Source: Cladobotryum mycophilum
Lineage: Eukaryota; Ascomycota; Sordariomycetes; Hypocreales; Hypocreaceae
Direction: 5' to 3'
Length of the DNA stretch: 64,000 nucleotides
NCBI GenBank assembly: GCA_036429605.1
Contig: CM071589.1
Location: 1,736,001 to 1,800,000, forward strand
Shown: piece by piece, positions 33,103 to 44,788 of the stretch
Numbering within the stretch: the first letter of the stretch is position 1
Layout: every line of letters starts with the position of its first letter
Notes under the pieces: generated by a model
Told to the model about the DNA's origin: nothing
Database searches by the model: none
Seen by the model: only the letters and a program-made list of their open reading frames with translations
Position numbers and translations under genes: made by a program

Positions 33103-36100
33103 ATGTCTTATAGAATGGCCAGAATTCTCCCAATAAACTACTTGCTATTATTAATCACACTCATTTATGTTGTAAGAGCGGCACCATATGGACTACCGGG
33201 CGACTTTTCCTCGTTGATTCCGGCCTGCGCGGCTGTGTGCTTTCAATCTTTTCTGAGCGTCAGCTTTGGCGACAATGCTCCCGCCTCGCTCGAGTCCCTG
33301 TGTTCGCGCATTGGAGCATCTGACTTCACCCTTGGCGAGGCTGCCGTGCAATGTCTTGTTGCGGAGAGAGCTGTTGGGTATTGCTCTAACAAGGAAGCGA
33401 GCGGTTGGTCCTCTCTCTCTCTCTCTTTCTCCATGCATATGGAACAAAAGTGCCCGTATATTGACAACTACACAGATACCATCATCAACAAGGCATATTA
33501 CATGTGCTATGGCCAGCCTAATGCACTTCAACCTACGCATACTGTCATCACGGCCACTTTGGCTATCCCCCAATATGGTTCTGGGCCTATCACTTTCCCA
33601 CCCACGAGAACTGGCTCTCTTCCTACTGCTATTCCCGCTTCCCGGTCGGGATCTGCATCTTTGACGCTGCCAACGACGCTCGTTACCGACCCGACCTCTC
33701 TTTCATCAATCCAACCTTCAGTCGGGACCACTTCGCCTCGACCTACTTCCGCCCCGCCTTCTCAAACTCAAGCGCCTTTGCCTGTTCCGACTACAACCAG
33801 CGAAGCAACAACTCTTATGACCTCGACCAAAATCACTACCTCGGCGGCCGTAACTAGTACTAGTACTGAAGCACCTGCTGCTGGGGCTGGCGGTGACGGC
33901 GACAAGAAGAAATCTACTAGTTCTGGAACCATTGCTGGCGTTGCTGTCGGCGTAATTGCTGGTGTTGCCTTCTTTGCTATTGGAATCGCCGTCTTCCTTA
34001 GGTACATGCGCCGCAAGAAGTTCCGCCAATGGCGCATGGCGGGAAAGAATGGAGGTCCTCCATCACGAGATACATGGGGTTACAATATCGAGAAAGGTCC
34101 AAACGGAGGCGGTGGAACCGACTCGTGGATCACCAACCAGTTGCGAGCTCCTCTTGACCCGAACCCACCGCCGCCGCCAAAGTCTTATAGCCGAGCGAGC
34201 TGGAGACCAAGCGCTATTGGCTTGGCTATTTCACCGTCCTTCTCGCGAGATGTATCCAGGGCGGCCACACCAACGAGGCGAATGTCGAGACTCCTTCCGG
34301 CAAAGCCCATCATGAATGGTGGGTCAAAGGCAAATGGTCCGGCTGAAGATCAGGAGCATCTCATGACTGGGGCTGCGATGGCTGGGGTTGCGGCGGCTGG
34401 AATTGCAGTCGGAGTACCAGCAGCGACCAGCCAAGCAGTTCAGGCTAGAAACCTCACGAACCGGGACAAGCCACACCCTCCTTTACCAAGGCTGCATATT
34501 CAAATACCGCAAACTCGGGCATCCAAGATCGTCGCTCCTGCCGGGCCAGGTCTTGAGAGCACAATTACAGAATTCGAAGAGGACGGCAAGACTGTTTCAC
34601 CCGGTGGTGGTCTCATTTGGAGACCCCCTCGACAGATCCCATGACAGCGGCAACATACGTTGCTGATAAGACCGGAAACTGGGTTCTTCTTGATCCCCAA
34701 AGAGCTGCCGAAATGGAGGCTCTTGTGACGCCAGTGACCTCTGAGCCCAAGTCTAGCATTCAACCTAGGTTGGCTGTTGCTGCTGGTGTAGGCGCAGGTG
34801 CGGCGGCAGCAGTTGCCGCTGGCGCGGCGTATGTGATTTCCAAGAAGAATGAAGACAAGAAGAAGGATGAGGCCAAGGCTGTACCAAGGGAGCTACCTAC
34901 TCCGGGACAACAATCCAAGGCAGCTGAACCACCAAAGGAAAAGGCGGCATCGCGGCCCACGAGCACTATCAGACTTGTTGAGCCTTCCGATTCTTCCTCG
35001 GCAGAGGAAGATACCGAGCAGCCGTTTGCTCCGCGACCCCTTTTCTCGGCTAGCCAGAAGGAACGTCGCTCTTCAAAGCGCATGTCGGCACGGTCTCTGA
35101 CTCATCCTCGGATAACATCGAGTGACAGCGGCATCACGACAATTTCCATTTCCTCAGACGACTCCCATCAAGAAGACCCTCACCAGGAGGGAGGCCTTGC
35201 CCCTCCTCCCAAGCCAAGGGTTGAACTTTCTCCAGTGGCTGAAGCGCTGAGCACTGGCGTAACTCCTTCTGCGACACCACAGCCCCAAGTTCATATCAAT
35301 GTAAATGCCAATCCAACGGCAGCTACTAATAACTTGATGGTTCCACCACCAGCCAACCCACCTGGACAGCCCAGCCCGACGCTGGGGATGATGCCAACGA
35401 CGACCCGTCAACCTCTGGGTGCAAGCACCATGTCATCGCACAATCGACAGACACAGGGGAAGAGAACCATGGGACCGCGTCCCTTGGAAGCCCCTGGAGC
35501 AGTGAGGACAGGCTCACCAGCCGTGAAGCATGTTGAGTTTGCACCTACCGAGCCGGATGACAGAAGACATCTCCCGTCTACAAATCTCCGCCTCTCAACA
35601 GACTACAGCAACCCGCGTCCTCTACCTGTGCCCGTACCTCGTCAATCCATGCAATCCAATGCCTCCTACCAATATCCTCAGCAGCACATTGCATCGCACC
35701 AGCGTCATCCCAACATGAACCAGCCCGCGCCCTACCAGCTTCCCCCTCACCCTTCTGCCTACCGACAACACCCTCCGCAGCACATGGGTCACCATCAACA
35801 GAGCTACTATCCTAACCGCCAACCACCATTAATGAACCAGAACCAGAACTATAATCATCCTCCACGCCCTCAGCAAAACCGATACCCTCATCCTCAACAT
35901 CAGCAGCCGCGTGACCAGCGTCCTCCTTTTAACCCGCCTAATCTCCAAGAACAATCCACCTTTCAATCCCAACTCCAGGAACAGCCCGGCGTCGGTGGTG
36001 GTCCCTATCCACAACTCTCTAGGCTTCACATCCCCGCGTCTCAACAGCAGCAGCAATACCAGCAGCAGCAACAACAACCTCCCCATCAACCATACGCTCA

Positions 36101-36389
36101 CCCCTACGCCAACTCCTCCCCCTCAACCACATCCTCCGCCCCCTCCCTATTAGCTAAACGTCTCGGCTCCGACCGCGCAGCCAACATGGTCCTCCCCACA
36201 CAGCAATCCCACCCCTCCTCTAAGAGCTCAAAATGGCAACGCCACGAGAACGAATTCTCCCCCGGTGAGTCGGGTCTGCAACAGCAACAGCAGCAATCCC
36301 AGCCGGGGGATTTACCCGCCACACCAACCTGGTTACCCAAATTGACACCCACAAGAAGAGGAGAAGATCTGTACTTGAACGTGCAATAG
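33103..36389 (+). CDS. Cys-rich (CFEM-like) extracellular domain, single transmembrane segment and long disordered cytoplasmic tail; apparent 1-nt frameshift
   Basis: Putative cell-surface sensor or anchor protein; function unknown. The signal peptide MARILPINYLLLLITLIYVVRA starts at the second Met (33115). A compact domain has seven cysteines (IPACAAVCFQSF, SLCSRIG, AAVQC, VGYC, QKC, YYMC), similar in style to CFEM domains but lacking the CxC. A Ser/Thr/Pro-rich stalk follows, then a transmembrane segment (residues ~275-300, TIAGVAVGVIAGVAFFAIGI) capped by RYMRRKK. The tail is Pro/Gln-rich with a second Ala/Gly hydrophobic stretch and poly-Gln (CAG/CAA at about 36042-36078). The frame closes at 34644, but one extra C in the C5 run at 34624-34628 joins IWRPP to STDPMTAATYVADKTGNWVL and continues to 36389 (1,095 residues). 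Both halves therefore form one gene. Confidence 0.8.
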
Positions 36390-36777
36390 TGGATTGGAGA
36401 AAAGAAAGGACCCGAGAAATAACCGAGTGTTCTGTTTTTATCCTCTTTTCTTTTTTTTGTTTTGTTGTTAATGTCTTCATGTTTATGACAACTTTCTGAG
36501 TACCCCCGCGGCAAACCGCTCGTGTTTTCTTTTTATTCATCTTTTTATGACGCTACACAATATTTCATGTATCAATACTACAGATTGCTGCAGAGCTGTA
36601 GACTGGCCATTCATTTGGAACTGGAACGAGGATTTGCACATAAGATAGTCACCTGTTTCGAGGTAGAAAAAGCATTGTATATTATCGAAGAAAGACCTAG
36701 GATACCCATCTGTTCTCAAACTTACTCGTCTTCTCCCCCTCCGTGATTGTTGCATAGTCCTGCTCCCCCATTTTGGT
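36390..36777. other. Convergent 3' flanks
   Basis: 388 bp between two converging genes. It is T-rich near 36447-36470 and holds no gene. Confidence 0.6.
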
Positions 36778-39700
36778 TCAACGTCCCCTCCCAGCGTCTT
36801 CATCCTCCTCGTTACTCTCTGCCACAGTCTGACTCATGACACACTCCCTTTCGACAAAGCGTCGCTGAGGTCTTGATCCTGACACCTCGTTTCCCATAGC
36901 CTCCATCTCTATATCTTGCGTAGAGTCACTGGCCTCGTCAGATCGACGCAACCGCCTTGAGCCACGTTTCTTTACAGTTCCTACGCCAAAGAAGTCTTGC
37001 ACGTCTCTCTGGATATCGCTCAGCTGATCATCCAAAGCTTCCATGCCCTGATCCCAAGCCGCCCGGTTGAGATGGGCATTGGCGTCAATGAGCTTGTTCT
37101 TCTTCCTGATTTCTTGCCAACGAGTTTTGCTACCCAGTTCCAGGATATTCATCCTTCGCCATTTCCCAATGGGGTTGCCCATCATGGCTGGTCTCCATGC
37201 CTTTTCTTCTTCTATCGCTGCTTTCAGATCATCAGGCATTGAAGCGCGTCGTATTGTGGACCTTCGACGTGCTTCAATGAGCCTATCCATTTCGTCAAAC
37301 TTGGACCTGGGGATGATTTGAACATTGGTGAATCTGGCTAATGCTAGAAGCAGCATCACGGTGAGGAGGAAGAGAATGCCTGCTACAACTCCAGTAGCAA
37401 CCTGCTGACCCAATGTTCTTGTGACGATGCCACCAAGAGCAGTCGATCCTGCTGCAAGAATAAACGCAAAGGTGTGAATGATGGCAAACCCAGCACTGAC
37501 CCTCGGAAAAGAAGAGTAATTGGTTCGCCTTTCAACTTTTCCAGTTTTGTCTCGCTGACGGCCCGTCATTCCTGGCGAGAGATCAGAGGTATCAAACGAC
37601 TCCATAACCAAACCAAGGCATTCAGCAATGGCCAGACATGACAGGAAGCCTACGCAGAAAGCAAAGATGGTTGGCACACTAATATGCATTGGCGGTCCAG
37701 AAGAGACAGAGGCATAGCAAACGCCTGCCAAAGGGAGCAAAATGGTAAAGACAGTACGACGGACCAGATGCGACGACCATGCAAATTTTCGCTCCATCGT
37801 CGCCTTGTTGGTGTTGAGTTGGGCTTGCCGAGACCTTGAAAAAAACTGGCCTTTTGGAAAGGTATCGCAAGCAATGATCCCAAAGCGAGACCGCCAACAA
37901 GTAGACCAACATCGGGAGACCGTAGTCTGTAGAACTTGGACGCCAAGGAGCCCAGAAGAACAATGATCAGCACAACTTGGGCATAAATCCAAGAGCAGTA
38001 GACGGCGAGGATGGCAAAACCCGGTTGACGAAGCATCTCAAGCGATAAAAGAATGCCGTGATAAACTTCTTGTCCCCACCACTTCGGTCCGGTCTTGACC
38101 CTGTGCATCATGACCTCACCACGGGCAATCCTTCGTGAGATATCGCTGCCGGTTCTCACTTCTGCCACTGAGCGTCTGTAAGCAGACCGGCGAACTTCGG
38201 GACAGACAACATTGAGAAATAACACAACTGCAATCATCATGATGCTGATGTAGAACCCCCATGTTGGAGGGTAACGGTCAATGATGCAGGCACCAATAAG
38301 GAATCCAAGAGCGAGCGATCCAACCCAGCACCATGTTCAGATGCCAAGCCAGACACCCATTCCGCCCCCATGCCTTCTTGCATCGTAGCGATCAACAACT
38401 TCTTGGTGGGGATTTGAGCTCATGAGCGATGCTCCAAAAATATCTGTGAGGATGGAATGAAAGTTCATACTGGCAAATCCGAGACACCCGCCCATGGCTG
38501 TCCGTGAAGCTAGAAGCATTGCCCTCCATGAACCGGTGTGAGTTAATCGTTGGGATTGAACCGAAACAGCCTGAGGAAATAAAAGTGGCATAGCTAACAC
38601 AAGGCTTGACATGATATACGGCTTTCTTCCATGCAGCAAAGGTAGAGGCCACAGGAAGAAGGTTGGGATGGCCAGGCCTAGGAAGCAGCCAGTGTTTCCA
38701 TGGACAGTGGCGTGGGACTGATCAATGATGTAGTACTGGATGGATGGAACCAAACCAGCATAGATTCCCAATAAGGCGCCAATGAGCGCAGTACTGATAC
38801 AGGCCACAGTTGCGACGAATCTCTTGCGTGCTGGAGACCAGTCTCTGGCGATGGGCTGTCGCTTGTGAGACTTGGCCAAGCTGAATCCTTGAGCACCCCG
38901 TAAACTGACATGAGATCTGCGTCGGAGACTGATTCCATGTTCACTATGCATCTGACGACCAGCGACATCACGTTCTGGAAGATCATCTTCTCCGGAATCG
39001 TGAGAAGCATGCTTTACGTGGGTAGCGTGCTGGCCAGTTGTGCCTCTTACAGGCGGCTTCGCCCCCGGACGAGATCTGGGTTCCGGTTTATCGGTTGCAG
39101 CGCCCTTTACTCCCTTTGCAAGATCTTGGTACTCCGCTTTATGCTTTAACTTTCGCGAACCAGTCCCAGTACGGGTTTTGTCCCTCTTACTGGAAGTTCT
39201 GTTGGGAAGGGATTCAGGCGCTTGAGTGGTAAAACCGTTAGTCTTTTCATCATTCCCCATGCTAGAGTAATTTTGTACTATCTCACTCAGTCGAGGTCGT
39301 TCTGGGGCGCCAGCGTATGTGGCAGCGTGCTGATATGGGGGTCTTTTGTGCTGGCCATCATCGTATAAATCAACAACCTCAAAATTGTCGGCGTTGGCAA
39401 AATGAATTCCTTGAGAATGATGCTCGTGTAGTCTCCCGTCTTCACTTTCAGGCAGACTGTGACAATGAGAATTTAAGCTGATTGCCGGTTGGCTGTAGGC
39501 AGTATAATCCTGATTGCCAGGCTGCTGAACTGCTTCTGCAGCTATAGAGAGAGCCTCATTCAAAAGCTTCTCCAGATCGCTGACAGCTCGTTTGAAGACC
39601 AATGCATCAACTTTGGGATCAGATTTGCTAGACTGCGCCGAAAGCCCGGTCAGACGGCGAGACGGGAGGATGCCGGACAAAACGGTCTCAGACAGCCGCC

Positions 39701-41369
39701 TTGGATCCGTCGAGCCCCTCCTTCTATTCTTCCTCTTTTCCGGAAGTTCGGTGAACTTGGAGGTGTAAGAATCGGGATGCGTCAAAATATCCCTTAGCCA
39801 TTGTGCGGTACGCTTGTAGTCCAAGGTTGAAGCATAGGAGCGTGCTCGTCCAGATGAGTCATCGGATGAGTGATGGGACTGAGTCCCTTTGGCGTTTTGG
39901 CCATCACAAAGAGATCCAGGAGTCGACTCATCCTTGACAACCTTGACTTTTGGCGAGCCATGGCCACCATGATCGCCAGCTAACAAAGGCTCTGTAAAGT
40001 ATGGGCGAACTTTAGAAACTGGAATAGGAGAGTGAATGTGTACTTGATCTACCAACCCCGGCCCGTCCTCGTGGTCTTCAGAGATGACAGAATGCTGCAC
40101 GTTTTCTTCATGTTGACAATCTGCATGCTTCTCTCCCTTTGCCAAAGTACTACATTTGCCACATTCCCTGAGGGATTGAGGTATACCGGAAGGAGGCGTT
40201 TCCTCCACATATGGTTGGACTTTTGGAAAATGATGGTGCCATTGGTGGGAGTCAGACGTGCCCGGGGAGCTGTTCCTGCGCGGCCTAATCTTTGATAGAG
40301 GAATATGAAGACTCTTCCCTAATCCTTGGAAGGCAGGTTTGTCCTCTTGCAAGGGATCCTCCGAAACATTTTGCGTATAAGGTTTCACTTTTGCCTCGTG
40401 GGTATGATGCTCGGGGTTGGGCTCTGGGGAAGAAGCTTCAGACACAAAGGATCTGACTTTTAAGATGGCAAACTCGATTTTCTCCTTCAGCGTTTCAGAC
40501 TGAGGTACCACGGGCTTGGAAGGATATTTTGCAGACTATGCAGGGCCTCTCGACTCAGGCTCAGGAGCTGCCACGCTATTGCCATACTTCCGAGACCTAT
40601 CATCTTCGAGCTCAGGATCAAAAGGACGAACCTTGTTGAAGGAGCGTTTGTATTTTAACTCTTTTTGCCCACCTGTGGTGACAGAGTGGTGCATAGGGTG
40701 GTACTGAAACGCAGGGCGAACCTTGACGGCCATGCTGTGGCCTTGGTGAGGGTGAGCAGGCACCTTCACATTGGCTGCAGAAACATTGCCACTAGCTGAC
40801 GTGCGATAAACAACTCCATGCATCACAGAGGAAGTGTCCGAGCTCGGCGAGGAGAGTTCAGTTCCAGATAGAGCACTGTGTGACTCGGTTGGGGCATCAG
40901 CATCCCAAAAGTCATCTCCTTCCAATGGCATCGAGTCCTGCATGCGAGTAGCGATCCCATCATTTTGTTGAGGAGGATCGATGCCTTTGCGATCATAGGC
41001 ACGTATCAATGGCGAATGTGTAGCCGTCCCAGGAACATGAGCGGGAGCCAGTGGAGTCGGGGCCGCCGAAGTCACTCTGCTCGGTACGGCGTGCCGATTC
41101 TCAGGCTCACCCTTGGGCGTCGGGGTAGGGGGAGGAGGAATGTTAGTCGGAGGCGAAGATCGGCTAACTATTGGCGGGGCGGGTGAGTCTCTGTCAACAA
41201 GAGTCGGCCCGCTCGTCGAGGTCTTGAGCAAGTGATGCCGAAATGCAGCGGCCCTATTGGCCGGCTCGATGCTGGGGTCCCGCGCCTTGGGATCGTCATC
41301 TGGCCGAAGCATGGCGAGAGACGGCCGGCCGCTCGGCGCCGGAGTGTGATCAAAGTCATCAGTCTCCAT
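36778..41369 (-). CDS. Large MFS-type transporter with ~850-residue disordered N-terminal extension; two in-frame stops and one apparent 1-nt frameshift
   Basis: Major-facilitator-like membrane transporter. It begins METDDFDHTPAPSGRPS at 41369. The N-terminal extension is Ser/Pro/His-rich and holds repeated K-V-R-P-Y-like motifs. The membrane domain starts near 38840 (KRFVATVACISTALIGALLG), with the MFS loop motif HGRKPY between helices 2 and 3 and about ten further hydrophobic segments. It ends in a charged tail. The open frame is interrupted three times: TAG at 40536-40538, TGA at 38337-38339 (in MGVWLGI-stop-TWCWVGSLALGF, where Trp is expected), and a T7 run on the coding strand at 37849-37855 that needs one more T to join QKASFF to SRSRQAQLN. 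Repaired length would be about 1,530 residues. The polyamine-transporter-like group is my best guess. It could be a pseudogene or an assembly artefact. Confidence 0.7.
39935..40735 (-). repeat. Degenerate protein repeat (His-rich patch plus K-V-R/K/Q-P-Y/F) in the MFS N-terminal extension
   Basis: Eight degenerate copies are visible in translation: AVKVRPAF, FNKVRPFD, ILKVRSFV, EAKVKPYT, LSKIRPRR, FPKVQPYV, VSKVRPYF and SPKVKVVK. Most are preceded by a His-rich stretch (HPHQGH, PEHHTH, HQWHHH, VHIHSP, GDHGGH) and several are followed by acidic residues. Confidence 0.75.
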
Positions 41370-42934
41370 GTCTGTGTCCTGCTGGGGCTGCTAGGCCTGA
41401 GTATGGTTGAATAGCGTCGAGAACATTGCCGTCTCGTCCAATGCCTATAGTGAGGCGAGGTAATCGAGAGGCGAGGTCTCGGTCAACAGTTGGAGGTATG
41501 GCCGAGGGCTGGGGGAGGGGTTTGGGTTTATTGTCTGGGCCACCATGGGCCCCGACGGAGAGGGTGCTTCTAGAGAGAGTGACTATTCAGAGAGGGCGTT
41601 TAGATGTCGATGACTGCATAGGCTTGGCTTCAACAGAGGTTGGGGATGAGGAAGGGGGGATGCGAGGCTGAAGCGCCTAGAGCATGAGAACAGAACGAAT
41701 GGGGATGAAGGCATGCGTTTTTCAAGCGAATGTAAATTTGGTAACCTAATAATAATCGACAACTATTTCAGGAGAAGTGGTAGGAATGCGACATGAGAGG
41801 GGGGCAAAAAAAGGATGCGGATGATTTGTCGGCTATGGTGATGGGTGATGATGGTGAGGCGATGTAAGTTCGCGCGTGCAAGGTGTGGTACTAGGTCGGC
41901 ACCCCAAGTGTAGATGCAGCATTTGAGGAGCAGGTGCATCTTCTGCCTGCTCAATTTACGTATCATACAACTTGTTTCGGTTCGGTTACAATGCAAGTAA
42001 GAGCAGGCGCATCCTCAATGTTGTGTTGCAGCAGGCACCTTAGGCAGGAGCACGTTGCTGCCTGCGAGGTAGAAAATCTGCCTTTTTTCTTGGGGAAGCT
42101 TCAACTCACTTACAAGGTCTGGACATGATCAATTAGGTAATTACCTACCCAGTACCTGTATACAATTGAATCGATACCTAGATAGTACTTGCCAAAGTGA
42201 AGTGGCTCAGTCAATAAGAAGAAGAGGAGTCATAGACAATGTATTTTCTGATGCATCAACTAATTTTATACAGAATAAAAATAAAAAGGTTCATCACCAG
42301 ACCGCATCCATCAACCTATCAATCTACCTAGCTAGCATCTAGTCATCGATCGCCTCACTTATTGCCATGGCGCATTCGTGTGCCCTATGATCATGTACAC
42401 ATGTAGCCTTGTGACCCTACCCGTCCTCGCAAGGCTGATACCGTTCGCTTTTCAGATCTCTGCAAGCTCTCCATTTCGCCCAATTGTTTCTTGTCCGTCG
42501 TTAAAAAGGCTTCGGCTCATCTACATCTTGCATGCATATAATAGTATCCAACCCCAAAAGTGGTAAGTCAGCCAAACGTGGTAAGTCGATCAAACTTGGT
42601 AGGTCAATCATCCCCCCTTCTAAAAAACAAAGCCCACACTGCCTGTAATATCTACTAATAATCGTCTGACGGCCTATGCCATGCAGCCCAATGATTCACT
42701 CACCGCACACCACACACCACGCATTGCACATTGCACACACAACGCACTACTCAATCTGCATAGTAAAAAAAAGTGACATGGATATATATTTCGTTTCTGC
42801 ACCTTCAGGCGTGGTTACGCAAAGATTTGACGGGTTTCTAGGGGTCCACGATTTTAATCCAGGGATGCACATTGTCTTACAACCTCGCAAGCGAGCAGTA
42901 CACTCACCCTCACTTACCGATGCACCCACCTCCC

Positions 42935-42953
42935 CATCCATCCATCCATCCAT
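42935..42953. repeat. CATC tandem repeat
   Basis: Nearly five copies of CATC followed by CAATCCATTAATCAATCC-like drift. Similar CATTC repeats lie near 43870-43890 and 43930-43950. Confidence 0.85.
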
Positions 42954-43631
42954 CAATCCATTAATCAATCCATAGGTAATCAACCAATATGCATAGGTAC
43001 ACACCTCCGTAAGGGATGGGTTAAAAAAAACAGCTTCATCAGCCTCGCTCGCCCACACGCGCGGATGCATCCACGTACATCCGTACGAACAACATGTCGA
43101 CCTATGGATATAGTAAGTAGTCCATTCTATCGTACCGTAAGCTAATGGTGTCATTGTAAGGAGTTGCCGACATTTCTGCCTAGATCCATTCCTCTCCCTC
43201 TCTCCCTCCCTCTCTCCGCGTCTCCGTCTCCCTCTTTGGATGCAAGTTTTAGAGGATCGATCCATGGCTGCATGCATGACTACCTACTCCGTACTTCGTA
43301 CTCCAAAAGCAGTCAACGTTGGGTGGATTATTACGGTTATGGAGACGGCCACGGCGAACGGTTTGATTAGTAGTATAATACGGGTACCTACCTTGCCGCC
43401 GTACCCAAAATCTGCCTCGTCAAGTCACACTTTGTTGAAAAAGGCAATGGATGTCTCAGAGGATGCAAGATATTAGAGTTGGCAGCCGGTTTGAACCAAC
43501 CCAACGGGGATCCCGAAGCCGATCTCCCCAAAAGCTTGGAAGCTTGGAAATCCCTCCGCCCGCAGCAACCGCAGCTAAACGAGTCATAGGGAACACACTG
43601 CTCCAAGGATAATGGAATTGAGATCCAAGGA

Positions 43632-43670
43632 GGGGACGGGGGACGGGGGGACGGGGGGACGGGGAAGGGG
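43632..43670 (+). repeat. G-run tract with strong G-quadruplex potential
   Basis: Six runs of four to six G (43632-43635, 43638-43642, 43645-43650, 43653-43658, 43661-43664, 43667-43670) are separated by exactly two bases each (AC four times, then AA). This fits the G4 rule with very short loops. Confidence 0.9.
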
Positions 43671-44763
43671 CATGTATTAAACAGGGAAATAAACTAAATG
43701 GCAAAATAATACTATATTTTAGATGAACTGCTTCTCCTCACTTGCATGATTCAAGGCATTAATTACCATGTCTGCATCTTTTGTGATTTCAAATCGTCGT
43801 CTTAGATGATGCTTTGTCAACGTTGGGAATTTGTCAGAGCCAAATAGCCAGCCAGTTAGTCATCTTGCTCATTCACTCATTCATTCATTCAACCGGCCAT
43901 GTAGTTAGTTTAATTATCTGACCAACCATCCATCCATTCATTCATTCATCCACACTGCCTCACCAAACTAAAATATTCCATTTCCAATGTAAATCAAGTT
44001 TTTTCTCTTTCTTTTTATTTTTGCGCTGATCCTTGGCTCTTCCTTCCTGCCCGAGGATTCAAATAAGTTTTTTGAATCTTTCCTTGTTTCAAATTCTCGT
44101 ACAGAAGTGAGTACCTACCTTGGGTAGACATGAGTTTGTGACATCCTCGTATCGCGTCAAGGCGCCTAAACAGACGCGCCAAAAGAGTCTACAAAGCAAG
44201 GCCGGCCGTCACACACACACTCACGCAAACCTTTCGGCATTCGCCCCAATCTGCTCACTTCGACGATGCACAGGTTAATTAATGCGTACACACAGCCTAC
44301 CTTGCATAGATTGATAGATATCCATTCGACGTAATGTCTAGAACATGTGCCTAAATGCATTTCATTTCTCCACACTCCCCATCCTTTGTCCCAGCATCTT
44401 GGAACACACCCATCTCTTCCAGGTTTCCTTTGTCCAGTACCTGCCTTGTACAAAATGAATACCTATTACAACATCCAATCAATCATGTTTGAAGTGGTGA
44501 ACACAGCAAAAGAGAGGTCATCCATCGGAACCAAAACAAGTCCCCCCCAATCCATGCTCCAGCCCCCCTCCCTCCCTCACTCCCCCACATCCACTTCCCT
44601 CCTCTCACACTCTCACAAGAAACAAAATGAAACAAAAGAAAACGCCCATATGAAAAAGAAAAGAAAGAAAGAAAAAGAAAGAAGAAAGAAACAAGGTACC
44701 ATTGCCCGATCAGGCAAAGAACGATTGATATCCTTTCCCTCTACATAGATACCTTGGTACTAG

Positions 44764-44788
44764 TACTACTACTACTACTACTACTACT
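44764..44788. repeat. (TAC)8 microsatellite
   Basis: About eight uninterrupted TAC/ACT trinucleotides, not within a plausible coding frame. Confidence 0.9.

Noticed and set aside
38337..40538. Repeat-induced point mutation (RIP) as the cause of the MFS stop codons
   Set aside because: A CAG-to-TAG change would fit the CpA preference, but TGG-to-TGA here implies C-to-T in a CpC context. There is no general AT shift in the gene and no repeated copy in the window.
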